A program made the position numbers and the translations under genes. Positions 1-10,039 of a stretch of DNA of 64,000 nucleotides are shown in pieces (the first letter of the stretch is position 1; every line of letters begins with the position of its first letter). Source of the stretch: Polyangiaceae bacterium (GTDB lineage Bacteria > Myxococcota_A > Polyangia > Polyangiales > Polyangiaceae); contig WQYX01000006.1 in the NCBI GenBank assembly GCA_009781005.1, positions 1 to 64,000 of the forward strand. The letters run 5' to 3'. The notes under the pieces were generated by a model. The model was not told the origin of the DNA and did not search any database. It worked only from the letters and a program-made list of their open reading frames with translations.

Positions 1-2
1 CC

Positions 3-200
3 GAGCAGCGCGAGGCGCTCCGACGAGAGCTGCTCGTGCAGCTCGAGGAGGAGCAACGAAGCGATGCGATGGAAATCGGCCAAAAGACGACGGGAGCAAC
101 CTACGAGGGGTTCGAAACCTCGCGTCAACTTGAAAGCGGTTCCAAAGCGAAAGAGGTTTATGGTCGCGCGGGCAGATGGAACGAAGACGGCTTCTCGTGA
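3..200 (+). CDS. 3' end of an unidentified protein (partial, runs off left edge)
   Basis: Open frame from base 3 ending TGA 198-200 (EQREALRRELLVQLEEEQ...WNEDGFS*); overlaps the next start at 176. Confidence 0.45.
   Translation, partial: EQREALRRELLVQLEEEQRSDAMEIGQKTTGATYEGFETSRQLESGSKAKEVYGRAGRWNEDGFS
119..142. repeat. half-copy (right arm) of the A/B palindromic element (R1)
   Basis: ctcgcgtcaacttgaaagcggttc matches the R10 right arm. Confidence 0.7.
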
Positions 201-760
201 TCGCGGCGGCGCTAGCTCTGATGCTTCTTGCCATCTTCGTGAGCAGGCGCACCCCATTTCCGAGCGACCACACGCCCGAAGGCGCATATGTCCGCATCGC
301 GAAAAGTGTTGCCGCGGGTGAGCCACGCGCCTTCTTCGCTTACCTCGAGACGGAAGCGCAGTGGGCATGTTTCACCATCCGCGACATGCGTCGCGAGGCG
401 AGTACGAAGGTGCGCGAGAGTTATCCCGAGCCTCAGCGCACGGAGATGCTTGAGCAATACAAGTTATTCTCGGAGGCACAATCCGGCAGCGACATTTTCG
501 CGATCCTTTATGAGCAGCGCGGTTGGGCAAAGCGCCTGCGCAAAGATCTGTCGGGTGTCTCGAAGGTCGAGATCGACGCGGATCGTGCGACGGTCGTGAC
601 GACGCGCGGGACGCGCTGGCCATTTCGCCGCCGCGACAATGGCATTTGGGGCCTCACGATCTTCACCGCCGAGCTCCTGGCAGAGAGCGAGAAAGCCACA
701 CGCGATCTTGCCGTCGTGACAGCCGCCGCCGCCGACTACGACCGCGCGCACAGAAAGTGA
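176..760 (+). CDS. hypothetical membrane-anchored protein
   Basis: 194 aa ORF with N-terminal hydrophobic segment (LLVIAAALALMLLAIFV). Confidence 0.65.
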   Translation: MERRRLLVIAAALALMLLAIFVSRRTPFPSDHTPEGAYVRIAKSVAAGEPRAFFAYLETEAQWACFTIRDMRREASTKVRESYPEPQRTEMLEQYKLFSEAQSGSDIFAILYEQRGWAKRLRKDLSGVSKVEIDADRATVVTTRGTRWPFRRRDNGIWGLTIFTAELLAESEKATRDLAVVTAAAADYDRAHRK

Positions 761-808
761 TCACTGCGCAGGCCCCAACGATGAGATCGCGTCGAATCGA
801 AAGCGGTC
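758..808. repeat. half-copy (right half) of the A/B palindromic element (R2)
   Basis: gcgcaggccccaacgatgagatcgcgtcgaatcgaaagcggtc matches the right halves of R9 and (as complement) R6. Confidence 0.75.
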
Positions 809-838
809 CCGGCATGTTGTTCGCAACGATCTTGGCGC

Positions 839-1351
839 ATGAAGTGCCCGTGCTGCGCACGATCGGTCATCGTTAGCCGCGTGCCGGGCGGCACACCTGC
901 GTGCGCGCCGAATGGCGCGAGTACCGACGTTCTGTCCGCGAGATGTCCATATCCGCGTTGCGCGTGCTTGGTCTTCGCTTTGGCATCGCACCCTGACGAT
1001 CCGTTGCGCGAGCTCGTGGACGCGAGCGGTCTTCGGCGTTGGCTCACTCGAGCCATAGCGTTCGACATTCTCCGGACCGCGCCGCTCGTCGGCTTCGTCG
1101 CTCTCTTCGCCTTCGGCCCCCTCGGCGCGGTACGCGCGGCGTTTGAATGGCGTAACGCTGCGTCGGATTGCGCGCTCCTCTTTCTCGGCGCGGTAGTGGC
1201 TGTGCTGCCGGCAGCCATCCTCCTCTTGACGATCCTTGTCGGTCTCGTCTGCGATGCACACCGCACGTGCGGGCGCTTCAACGAGGTCTTCTCTGGCACG
1301 GGCGGCGGCATGCGCCTCGTGCCCGAACCCATCACGTACCGGTCTGTGTAA
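839..1351 (+). CDS. small zinc-ribbon/two-TM protein, hypothetical
   Basis: MKCPCC ... CPYPRC motifs followed by two hydrophobic segments. Confidence 0.5.
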   Translation: MKCPCCARSVIVSRVPGGTPACAPNGASTDVLSARCPYPRCACLVFALASHPDDPLRELVDASGLRRWLTRAIAFDILRTAPLVGFVALFAFGPLGAVRAAFEWRNAASDCALLFLGAVVAVLPAAILLLTILVGLVCDAHRTCGRFNEVFSGTGGGMRLVPEPITYRSV

Positions 1352-1405
1352 CATGCACGCAACGCCTAGTGCGTTCCGTTCAGGGGCCGAAGACGTTAGT
1401 CTCTC

Positions 1406-1975
1406 ATGATGAGCGTCGATCGGAATGCTGCTGCCCTTGCAATCGAGGCTTTTTTGCGCGCCATCGGGCACGATCCGGAGGTTCTGCCGGAGCTCGCGGG
1501 AACGGGTGCGCGGGTTGCGGACGCCTTCGCTGACGAGCTCTGCGTGGGATATCGCATCGATACTCAAGCGCTCGTCGCTGCGAGTGTGATCCCCGCGCCG
1601 TCCCCTGGCGGACTCGTCGTCGTCAGAGACATTCCGGTGACGACCATGTGCCCGCATCATCTCTTGCCGGCCACGGGCACGGCCACCATTGCCATGCTCG
1701 CGCGCGACAGAATCATTGGTCTCGGAACCTTCGCGGCCCTCGTCGACGCGCACGCGCGCCGGCTCACCTTGCAAGAGACCATTGGTGAGGGTGTGGTCCG
1801 GGATTTGTTCGATACGCTCGATCCGATATGGATTGGATGCCGGCTCGTGATGGCGCAGGCATGCATGATTGTTCGGGGCAAGCGTGCGTTCGGTTCACGC
1901 GTGGAGACGGTCGCACTGCGCAGCGAAATCAAGGATGTTGCAACGGTTCATGCAACGTTGGGCGTGGGGCGATGA
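1406..1975 (+). CDS. folE: GTP cyclohydrolase I
   Basis: VRDIPVTTMCPHHLLPATGTATIAM...GLGTFAALVDAHARRLTLQETIGEGV is typical of FolE. Confidence 0.9.
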   Translation: MMSVDRNAAALAIEAFLRAIGHDPEVLPELAGTGARVADAFADELCVGYRIDTQALVAASVIPAPSPGGLVVVRDIPVTTMCPHHLLPATGTATIAMLARDRIIGLGTFAALVDAHARRLTLQETIGEGVVRDLFDTLDPIWIGCRLVMAQACMIVRGKRAFGSRVETVALRSEIKDVATVHATLGVGR

Positions 1976-2005
1976 CGGGGTGGGAATGCAACTGATTGGT
2001 TGCGT

Positions 2006-2073
2006 GGCAGGCACGGGGGCCTGCCCCTACAGTTGACAGACCACTCGTAGGGGTGGCCCTCGTGGCCGCCCTT
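2006..2073. repeat. palindromic intergenic repeat, family C copy 1
   Basis: ggcaggcacgggggcctgcccctac...gtaggggtggccctcgtggccgccctta; second copy at 44776-44844. Confidence 0.75.
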
Positions 2074-3958
2074 ATTCTACGGTGACGGTCTTGGCGAGGT
2101 TGCGCGGCTGGTCGACGTCGGTGCCCTTCAAATCGGCCATGTAATAGGCAAGGAGTTGCAGTGGCAACACCGTGAGCAGGGGTTGGACCTCGTTCGCAGC
2201 TTCCGGAATGGTAATGACGTCCGGCTCCGCCGCCGAAAGGATTCCTCGGGTGGAGCTTCGCGGTGCCGCGTCTGAAAAGCAGAGCGCGCGCACGTCTTCG
2301 TCGCCCTCGGTGCACACGGCAATGAGCTGGCCTTCGCGCGCCTTGACCTCCTCCATGTTGGAAAACGTCTTGTCGTACTGGTTGTCGCGCGGGCACACGA
2401 CGACCACGGGCATATCTTCGTCGATGAGGGCAATGGGCCCGTGTTTCATCTCGCCGGCGGCGTAGCCCTCGGCATGAATGTACGAAATCTCTTTCAGTTT
2501 GAGAGCGCCCTCGAGCGCCACGGGGAACTCCGTTCCGCGCCCGAGAAAGAGCATGTCGCGCGTGCGAAGATACTTCTTCGCAATGGCCTTGATGTCCTCT
2601 CCGCGCGCGAGCACTTCGCGCATTTGTGCAGGCACCCGCCAGAGCGCATCGAGGACGCGATGCGCGCCGTCGGTGTCGAGCGTGCCGCGGCGGCGACCCA
2701 TGTAGATTGCAAGCATGAGCAGTGCGGCGAGCTGCGAGGTGAAACATTTGGTCGACGCGACGCCGATCTCGGGTCCCGCATGCGTGTAGAGTGCACCGTC
2801 GGAGGCGCGCGCGATGGCGCTGTCGACGACGTTGGTGACGGCGAGCACGTGCGCACCTGCGGCCTTCGCGGCTTTGACGGCGGCGAGCGTGTCGAGCGTC
2901 TCACCGCTCTGGCTCACGGCGACGACGAGATCATTCGGAACGAATACCGGATCGCGCGTGCGAACCTCACTGCCGATCTCGAGCGTGGAAGGGATGCGTG
3001 CAAGCTGCTCGACCCAGTAACGGCCCGCCATGGCGGAGTGTGCGCTGGTTCCGCACGCGACGAAATAGACGCGGCTCACGCGCTGCGCGAGCTCCGCAGA
3101 CAACCCGATCTCCGCCCCGACGACGTCGGCGTTGGGGAGATCCACGCGCCCGCGCAGCGTGTCCTCGATCGCTCGAGGCTGCTCGTGGATCTCTTTGAGC
3201 ATGAAGTGCTTGTAGCCGCCCTTCTCCGCTTGCATGGGCGACCAGTCGATGCGCTTGTGTTCGCGCGTGATGCGTGTGCCTTCGAGCGTCGAGATCTCGA
3301 CGTGGCTTGCCGTCAGCACGGCCATCTCACCGTCGTGAAGGAGAATGATGTCGCGCGTGTGCGCGAGGATCGCGGGGATGTCGCTCGCAGCAAAATTCTC
3401 GTTTTCGCCGATGCCGAGGACGAGCGGTGAGTCCTGCTTGGCGACGACGATTTCGTCGGGTGCGTCTCCGCTCACGACCGCGATGGCGTATGCGCCGCGC
3501 ACGTGCCCGAGGGCTGTGCGCACCGCCTCGGACAGGCGAGTTCTGCCCTGGCGCATGGCTTCGTCGATGAGGTGCGCGACGATCTCGGTGTCGGTGTCGC
3601 TCTGCAATTTGACGCCGCGGCTCTCGAGATCGCGGCGAAGCTGAACGTGATTCTCGATGATGCCGTTGTGAACGACCGCGACGTGGCCGGCGACGTGAGG
3701 ATGAGCGTTCGCTTCGCTCGGGCGTCCGTGCGTGGCCCAGCGCGTGTGCCCGATGCCCGTTGTCCCCGACAGAGGATTCTTCTTGAGCGCCGCGTCGAGA
3801 TTCGAAAGCTTGCCCACTGCGCGAACGATCTCGACGCCGCGCCCCGTGTGCACCGCGAGACCGGCGGAGTCGTACCCGCGGTACTCGAGGCGACGGAGTC
3901 CCTCCACCAAAATGGGCGCGCAGTCTTTCTGTCCGACGTAGCCGACGATGCCACACAT
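2072..3958 (-). CDS. glmS: glutamine-fructose-6-phosphate aminotransferase
   Basis: MCGIVGYVGQKDCAPILVEGLRRLEYRGYDSAG N-terminus; two SIS domains; C-terminal DQPRNLAKTVTVE. Confidence 0.97.
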   Translation of the reverse strand: MCGIVGYVGQKDCAPILVEGLRRLEYRGYDSAGLAVHTGRGVEIVRAVGKLSNLDAALKKNPLSGTTGIGHTRWATHGRPSEANAHPHVAGHVAVVHNGIIENHVQLRRDLESRGVKLQSDTDTEIVAHLIDEAMRQGRTRLSEAVRTALGHVRGAYAIAVVSGDAPDEIVVAKQDSPLVLGIGENENFAASDIPAILAHTRDIILLHDGEMAVLTASHVEISTLEGTRITREHKRIDWSPMQAEKGGYKHFMLKEIHEQPRAIEDTLRGRVDLPNADVVGAEIGLSAELAQRVSRVYFVACGTSAHSAMAGRYWVEQLARIPSTLEIGSEVRTRDPVFVPNDLVVAVSQSGETLDTLAAVKAAKAAGAHVLAVTNVVDSAIARASDGALYTHAGPEIGVASTKCFTSQLAALLMLAIYMGRRRGTLDTDGAHRVLDALWRVPAQMREVLARGEDIKAIAKKYLRTRDMLFLGRGTEFPVALEGALKLKEISYIHAEGYAAGEMKHGPIALIDEDMPVVVVCPRDNQYDKTFSNMEEVKAREGQLIAVCTEGDEDVRALCFSDAAPRSSTRGILSAAEPDVITIPEAANEVQPLLTVLPLQLLAYYMADLKGTDVDQPRNLAKTVTVE

Positions 3959-4090
3959 AACCAGAACGCTAACTCAAACCACCAATTTTCGCACGGTGCG
4001 CCCGAGCGCCGCCCTGATTTGGGCACATGTAAGCCTCACGCTTTGTGCGACACCTGATGCATGTAGTATGCATCATTGGCGCGCAGCAGG

Positions 4091-5155
4091 TTAGCTATTT
4101 TGGAGCTCGTGCAGAAACCAGTCACCCACGGCCTTCGTGCCCTTTTTGCCGCCGACGTCGGGCGTACAGTTTCCTGTTTCGATGGCGCGGGTAACGATGC
4201 CTTCGATGCGCTCTTCTTCTTCGGGCCAACCGAGATGCGCGAGCATCATCCCGACGGAGAGGAAGCTTGCGAGCGGGTTCGCGAGATCCCTGCCTTCGAG
4301 CGCGATCGCCGACCCGTGCACGGGTTCGAACATCGCCACGCGCTTTGGATTTGCATAATGCACGTTTGCGCTTGCCGCCATACCGAGGCCGCCCTGTAGC
4401 CCGGCGCCGAGATCCGTGACGATGTCGCCGAAGAGATTGTTGGTGACGATGACCTCGAACTGTTGCGGGTCCTGCACCATGAAGAGAAAGAGCGTGTCGA
4501 CGTAGACATGTTTTGCGGTGACGCGCGGGTACTCTTTCGCGACCTCGAAAAAGCAGCGGTGCCAGAGTTCGTGTGCGTGCGCCATGGCGTTCGACTTGTC
4601 GGCCATGTGCACGGTCTTCTTTCCGTGCCTGCTCGCGTAGTCGAAGGCCGCGCGGATGATGCGCTCGACGCCCTTGCGCGTGTTGACGTCTTCGTTGATG
4701 GCGATCTCGTCGGGGGTGCCGCGTTTGAACTGGCCGCCCATGGCTGCGTAGATCCCTTCGGTGTTCTCGCGGAAGACCACCATGTTGACGTCTTTCACGC
4801 CGCGATTCTTGAGCGGCACGAGCCGATCGGCGAGGGCTTTGACGGGGCGCATATTGGCGTAGAGATCGAGCCCGAAGCGAAGTCCGAAGAGGATGTCACG
4901 CGCGTAGTCGTGATTCGGAACGCGCGGATCGCCGAGCGCGCCGAGCAGGACTGCACTGGCTTCGTCGCGAATGCGATCGAACACCTCCCTTGGAAACGTC
5001 ACGCCGTCGCGGAGATATCTTTCCGCACCGAGATCGAGCTCCCAGAGCTTGAGCGGAAGCTTCCGATCGTCGCGGAAATGTTCGAGCATGCGGCGTGCTT
5101 GCAATATGACCTCGGGACCAATTCCGTCGCCTGGGATAATCGCAATGAGGGCCAT
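4091..5155 (-). CDS. isocitrate/isopropylmalate dehydrogenase family protein
   Basis: MALIAIIPGDGIGPEVI...NMVVFRENTEGIYA...NLFGDIVTDLGAGLQGGLG...EPVHGSA; start trimmed from the 5293 ORF to the ATG at 5155. Confidence 0.92.
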   Translation of the reverse strand: MALIAIIPGDGIGPEVILQARRMLEHFRDDRKLPLKLWELDLGAERYLRDGVTFPREVFDRIRDEASAVLLGALGDPRVPNHDYARDILFGLRFGLDLYANMRPVKALADRLVPLKNRGVKDVNMVVFRENTEGIYAAMGGQFKRGTPDEIAINEDVNTRKGVERIIRAAFDYASRHGKKTVHMADKSNAMAHAHELWHRCFFEVAKEYPRVTAKHVYVDTLFLFMVQDPQQFEVIVTNNLFGDIVTDLGAGLQGGLGMAASANVHYANPKRVAMFEPVHGSAIALEGRDLANPLASFLSVGMMLAHLGWPEEEERIEGIVTRAIETGNCTPDVGGKKGTKAVGDWFLHELQNS

Positions 5156-5187
5156 GGTTTTGGTGGCTACGTTAGCATGAAGTGAGG

Positions 5188-5976
5188 ATGCTCGTGACCG
5201 CTCGATATGCCTTCGTCGCGCCTTCTTTGATGGGGATTGGCCTTCTGGTTTTCGCTGCGTGCGGTGGCTCCACGGCGCCGTCCGCATCTTCACCCGCCGA
5301 GCTTCCGGCGGCGAGCGACATAGCTGCCGCAGATCGATCGTCCACGCCCAACACGAATGCTCAGATTACCTCGGCGCAGGCCGCTGCCCCCGTAGCGCAT
5401 GAAGCTCCGTGGCCTTTCGGACCGGCGCCAACACCTGAACAGCGCACTCTACAGATCAGTCGATTGCAGATGGATCCTGGACCCATCCGTTCCAACTGGG
5501 TTCCGCCCGGCAAGAGCGAGCGCTACGGGCATGCGGAAGCGCTCATCCTTGCTCCGTACGGTACCGTGCGTGCGAAGATTTCGGACTTTGCACATTACAA
5601 AGATCTTGCTGGGCCAAAGTTCAAGAAGGTGAGCGTCACGGGCAGGCAAGGCGACGCGACCGATATCTATTTTCAACTTCCCATCATGAAAGGGCTCGTG
5701 ACAATCTGGTATGTCACGCGCTTCGTTCCACCACGCCCCGCTGCGGGCGGCGGTGAAGTGGTGGAGGGCACGTTCGTCAAGGGCAACATCAGGGGCATGC
5801 ACATCGCCTTCAAGGTGCGCCCCGGCCCGGACGACGGGAGCACCATTCTTGTTTGCGATCTGCTCCTGTCGCTTGGCATTCCAGCCCCTCAATCGAACGT
5901 CGACGAGGAGCTGCGCGATGCGTGCGGCGACGCCCTCAACGCCGTCCGCGCACGGACGACGTCATCTATCCCGTAA
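5188..5976 (+). CDS. hypothetical lipoprotein
   Basis: Signal peptide with lipobox-like FAACGG; conserved hydrophilic domain after it. Confidence 0.65.
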   Translation: MLVTARYAFVAPSLMGIGLLVFAACGGSTAPSASSPAELPAASDIAAADRSSTPNTNAQITSAQAAAPVAHEAPWPFGPAPTPEQRTLQISRLQMDPGPIRSNWVPPGKSERYGHAEALILAPYGTVRAKISDFAHYKDLAGPKFKKVSVTGRQGDATDIYFQLPIMKGLVTIWYVTRFVPPRPAAGGGEVVEGTFVKGNIRGMHIAFKVRPGPDDGSTILVCDLLLSLGIPAPQSNVDEELRDACGDALNAVRARTTSSIP

Positions 5977-6022
5977 CGCCGAATTCACCGATTTCGAGCA
6001 AATCCTGGGCTTCGTTCGTTCA

Positions 6023-6106
6023 CGTCGCCGTCGCCGACAACGATCAGGTCAACGTCAACGAACGTGAGCGTGATCGTCGTCGTGGTCTTTGACGGCGACG
6101 GCGACG
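6023..6106. terminator. inverted repeat between convergent genes
   Basis: cgtcgccgtcgcc (6023-6035) pairs with ggcgacggcgacg (6094-6106); lies between stops at 5976 (+) and 6141 (-). Confidence 0.5.
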
Positions 6107-6140
6107 AAAGGTCACTCGGGGCAGCGAGGCGTTGAGGCAG

Positions 6141-7253
6141 CTACCCGATCAATCGTGCGGCCGACAGGAACTCCATCTTGTGGGCCTGCGCGACGGGTTC
6201 GCACGTGACGTAGCCGCCGTATGTGTTGATGCCTTTGAGAAACGCGCGATCGGTCCTGGCAACTCCGGCGACGCCCATGTTGGCGATCTTCACCGCGTAG
6301 TTGATGGTGGTGTTGACGAGTGCCCACGTGCTCGTTTGCGCGACCGCGCCCGGCATGTTTGCGACGCAGTAGTGCACGACGTCGTGAACCTGATACGTCG
6401 GGTTGTCGTGCGTGGTCGGGCGGGCGGTCTCGATGCAGCCGCCCTGATCGACGGCGGCGTCGACGACGACCGATCCGGGCTCCATCTTGGCAATGAGATC
6501 CTCGGTCACGAGAGTGGGCGCACGCGCTCCTGGGACGAGGACGGCACCGATGACGAGGTCGGCGCGCGGCACGCACTGCTCGATGTTCGTGGTGTTCGAG
6601 TAAAGCGTTTCGACGGTGCTGCCGAAGATGTCTACGAGGTAGCTCATGGTCGAAATCTTGGTGTCGAGCACGGTGACTTGTGCACCCATGCCGACCGCGA
6701 TGGTGGCGGCATTGCGACCCACGTTGCCACCGCCGAGGATGACGACGCGGCCGCGGCGAGTACCCGTCACGCCGCCGAGAAGCACGCCTTTGCCGCCTTG
6801 TTCTCGCTGAAGAACGTTGGCGCCAACTTGGACGGCCATGCGCCCGGCGACTTCGCTCATGGGGCGAAGGAGCGGCAGCGTACCGTCGTCGCGCTCGATG
6901 GTTTCGTACGCGATGCTCGTGACTTTCTTGGCCGCGAGCTCGCGCGTGAGCTCGAACTCCGGCGCGAGGTGGAGATAAGTGTAAATTACAAGTTTCTCGC
7001 GGAAGAAGCCGAACTCCGTGGGTAGCGGCTCTTTGACTTTGACGACCATCTCGGCGCTCCACGCGTCGGCGGCGGTTCGAACGATCTCTGCGCCTGCTGC
7101 GATGTAGTCTGCATCTTTGATCTGCGCGCCCTCGCCCGCGCCCTTCTCGACGAGAACCTTGTGGCCATACTGCGTGAGGCTGCGCACGCCCGCGGGCGTC
7201 ATGCCGACGCGGTACTCGCGGGTTTTGATCTCTTTCGGCACTCCGATGATCAC
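6141..7253 (-). CDS. ald: alanine dehydrogenase
   Basis: [23 protein letters not shown] ... [31 protein letters not shown] start at 7253 gives 370 aa. Confidence 0.95.
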   Translation of the reverse strand: MIIGVPKEIKTREYRVGMTPAGVRSLTQYGHKVLVEKGAGEGAQIKDADYIAAGAEIVRTAADAWSAEMVVKVKEPLPTEFGFFREKLVIYTYLHLAPEFELTRELAAKKVTSIAYETIERDDGTLPLLRPMSEVAGRMAVQVGANVLQREQGGKGVLLGGVTGTRRGRVVILGGGNVGRNAATIAVGMGAQVTVLDTKISTMSYLVDIFGSTVETLYSNTTNIEQCVPRADLVIGAVLVPGARAPTLVTEDLIAKMEPGSVVVDAAVDQGGCIETARPTTHDNPTYQVHDVVHYCVANMPGAVAQTSTWALVNTTINYAVKIANMGVAGVARTDRAFLKGINTYGGYVTCEPVAQAHKMEFLSAARLIG

Positions 7254-7355
7254 GGCGAAAGCTCCTTTTTTACGCGCTTTTGGCGCTGGGGTTTGCGCGG
7301 TGCGGACCATAGCCTTTCGTCTCAACAGAAAGAAGCAGTATGGGAGGGCGGCCGC

Positions 7356-8405
7356 ATGTACTCCGTCCTTCGTCCGCTCTTGTTTTCAATGAATCCAACC
7401 CGCGCGCACGCCGTAGCCATGCGGGCATTGGGTCCCGTCGAACGGCTCGCGCCGTTGCGCGGCCTCGTGCGCGCGAGTTGTGCCGTGCGCGATCCTCGCC
7501 TGGAGGTGCGCGCGATGGGTCTCGTATTCCCGTCTCCAGTGGGTCTCGCGGCGGGGCTCGACAAGAACGCCGAGCGGCCGCGCGCCTTCGCCTCGTTCGG
7601 CTTCGGACACATCGAGCTCGGCACGGTGACTGCGCAGGCGCAAGCGCCGAATCCCGCGCCGAACCTTTTTCGATTGCCAATCGATCATGCGCTCATCAAT
7701 CGCCTTGGCTTCCCGAACGAAGGTGCCGGCATCGTCGCCGCGCGCGTCGGCGCGTGCAAAAAAGATATCGGTGTTCCCGTTGGCATCTCCATTGGCAAGT
7801 CGCGCAGCGTGCCGCTCGATCCCATCGAAGGCGTAAAAGAGGACTATCTTGCGAGCTTCCGCGCCGTCCGTAGAGTTGCGGACTTCGTTGTCATCAACGT
7901 GTCATCACCAAACACGAAGGATCTGCGCGCCATGCAAGCCGCCGACGTTGCGCGCACGCTCTTCGATGCGCTGCTCGAAGATGCTGCGCGTGCCGGCGAA
8001 CGCATTCCAATCCTCGTCAAGATTGCACCGGATTTGGATGACGACGGCATTGATGGAATCTGCGAAGTGGCAAAGAGTGCGGGGCTCTCTGGCATTGTTG
8101 CAACGAATACGACGATCGCGCGCAGCGGGCTTGCTACCCCCGCGGACGAAGTGGAGCGCATGGGTGCGGGAGGCCTGAGCGGCAGGCCTCTCTTCGCTCG
8201 CTCGCTCGAAGTGGTCGAGCGGGTGCGCGCGCGCGTTGGACCATCCATGTGCGTGATTGGTGTGGGTGGCGTTGACGACGTTGATTCAACGTTGGCAATG
8301 CTGCGTGCGGGTGCCGATCTCGTTCAAATCTTTACGGGTTTCATTTATGGCGGTCCGAGGCTTCCCGGCACGATCGCACGCGATCTCCTAACTTCGCGGC
8401 AGTGA
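7356..8405 (+). CDS. pyrD: dihydroorotate dehydrogenase (quinone type)
   Basis: GLAAGLDKNAERP, VINVSSPNTKDLR, LVKIAPDLDDDGI, IVATNTTIAR, GAGGLSGRPLF, IGVGGV motifs; start trimmed to ATG 7356. Confidence 0.95.
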   Translation: MYSVLRPLLFSMNPTRAHAVAMRALGPVERLAPLRGLVRASCAVRDPRLEVRAMGLVFPSPVGLAAGLDKNAERPRAFASFGFGHIELGTVTAQAQAPNPAPNLFRLPIDHALINRLGFPNEGAGIVAARVGACKKDIGVPVGISIGKSRSVPLDPIEGVKEDYLASFRAVRRVADFVVINVSSPNTKDLRAMQAADVARTLFDALLEDAARAGERIPILVKIAPDLDDDGIDGICEVAKSAGLSGIVATNTTIARSGLATPADEVERMGAGGLSGRPLFARSLEVVERVRARVGPSMCVIGVGGVDDVDSTLAMLRAGADLVQIFTGFIYGGPRLPGTIARDLLTSRQ

Positions 8406-9722
8406 GAGGCGCTCGGGGAGATCCTCACTTGCAATGAAGCCTCGTTGCCGACCGACTTTGACTTCTTTGAGTAAGCCGCGACGAAGTACATCGAGAAGAT
8501 CCGCGCGGGCGGTTACGTACGTGATGTCGTGCAGCCTCTGGTGAATCTTGAAGGTGATGATCTCGTTTGGTTTCTTGAGCACGGAATCGAGCACGGCTCG
8601 CTGTCGGTGATTCAGATCGGGAATTGCACGAAGCGTGCGCGCAAGTTCTTGCTGCTCGCGCTGCTTTTTCGACAGGTACTCTCGCAAATCCGCAAGCGCA
8701 CGCTTCGTTGCTTCAATCTGAAACATCACGGAGTACGTCAGGTCTTCGTCGTCGCGCTCGCTGTAAAGAAAGGATCTGTAGTACCTCACGCGGTTTCTCA
8801 TGATGACGCGCGATATCGTGAGAAACTCGAAGAGCCCGTAGCCATTTTTGAGCATGAACCAGTAGAAAAGCGCGCGGGCCGTTCGCCCGTTGCCGTCGAC
8901 GAACGGGTGCTCGTAAGCAAGCCAGAAGTGAACGATGGCGGCTTTGACGAGCGGGTGAATGAACTCGGCGCCGTCGGCAGCTGCGTTCGCGTAGTCGACG
9001 AATTTTGCGATCCGGTCTTTGAGTTGCGCGGCGGGAGGCGGGGTGAAGATGACTTCGTTGTCTCGTACGTCGACGATGGCGACAGCATCTGCTTCGGTGC
9101 GCAAGCGTCCAACGCCACTCGGATGATCGAGCGTGTCGTGGGTCATGCTCGCTTGGATTTCGTAGAGCAGATCGAGTGACAAGGGGCGATCTTTTACCGC
9201 CCGAAGCATCTGAATCGTGTTGTAGCTATTCAAGATCATCTGCTCGCTGCGGTCGCGAGGTCGACGGTTTGCACGCAGCATTGCCTTGGCAACCTTTCGC
9301 GTCGTTGCCGCGCCTTCGATCTGACTCGTGGCGATCGCCTCCTCCATGAGCGAGCCCACGATCACTCGATCGCGCATCGGCTGGAGAGTCATCTCCTCTC
9401 CCGATGGAAGGATCCCGCCGTACCATCGATCCACTGCATGCAGTGTCTCGAGCGCCTTTGGCGGCAGCCAGTAGCTGAAGGCATTCCCGTCGACGCTGCG
9501 AAGAGACAACCAGCGCCGCTCGAACATTCGCATCACCTTGACGGCGCCCCAAACGGCTTCAGAACTCAGCTTCGCTGGTACTGGTCTGTGACGCAATTCG
9601 TCCCAGTGGAAGTACTCTGCGTTCGCTTTGGCGAGGAGAGCAGCGACTTCGGGTCGGTCGTCTCGAAGCACGGCAATGATTCTTTTTGTGTCGACCGCTG
9701 GAGGTAGTCGGGGAAGACGCAT
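8388..9722 (-). CDS. Fic family protein with N-terminal inhibitory motif and C-terminal winged-helix-like region
   Basis: HPFVDGNGRTAR Fic core; TSQIEG matches the [S/T]xxxE[G/N] inhibitory motif. Confidence 0.9.
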   Translation of the reverse strand: MRLPRLPPAVDTKRIIAVLRDDRPEVAALLAKANAEYFHWDELRHRPVPAKLSSEAVWGAVKVMRMFERRWLSLRSVDGNAFSYWLPPKALETLHAVDRWYGGILPSGEEMTLQPMRDRVIVGSLMEEAIATSQIEGAATTRKVAKAMLRANRRPRDRSEQMILNSYNTIQMLRAVKDRPLSLDLLYEIQASMTHDTLDHPSGVGRLRTEADAVAIVDVRDNEVIFTPPPAAQLKDRIAKFVDYANAAADGAEFIHPLVKAAIVHFWLAYEHPFVDGNGRTARALFYWFMLKNGYGLFEFLTISRVIMRNRVRYYRSFLYSERDDEDLTYSVMFQIEATKRALADLREYLSKKQREQQELARTLRAIPDLNHRQRAVLDSVLKKPNEIITFKIHQRLHDITYVTARADLLDVLRRGLLKEVKVGRQRGFIASEDLPERLSLPRS

Positions 9723-9727
9723 GCATG

Positions 9728-9775
9728 AGAAACTATATAATTTTTAGAAATCATACACTTACTATCTACTTAAAA
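9728..9775. promoter_or_regulatory. AT-rich putative promoter region upstream of the fic gene
   Basis: aactatataatttttagaaatcatacacttactatctacttaaaaag: strong local AT enrichment in a GC-rich window. Confidence 0.4.
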
Positions 9776-9787
9776 AGACGCACGCCT

Positions 9788-9935
9788 GAGAGCGTGTTCG
9801 ACAGGCGTCGCGAGCGAATTGAGGCTAGGGCGGAGCGCGAGGAGCCCGCGCAAGCGTACGTTGTGGTACGTGCGCAGGCACCGCAGCGCCCAACCGACGA
9901 ATCGATTCGCGCAGCAGGCTGCCCTACACGCTCTG
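9788..9935. repeat. palindromic interspersed element, superfamily A/B (copy R3)
   Basis: gagagcgtgt...tacacgctct ends; shared core gaggctagggcggagcgcgagg...caccgcagcgcccaacgac. Confidence 0.8.
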
Positions 9936-10039
9936 AGCGGCATCGCCCAACTTTGGCTAGGATGCGCGACGTCCAACCGCGGACCGGCATCATCGACGTG
10001 AAGAACGACGGCGCGGTCCGAGAGCGAGGTACGAAAAGG

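Noticed and set aside
9686-10039. Upstream extension of the TolC-like ORF
   Set aside because: The extension translates repeat R3; the signal peptide begins at ATG 10040.
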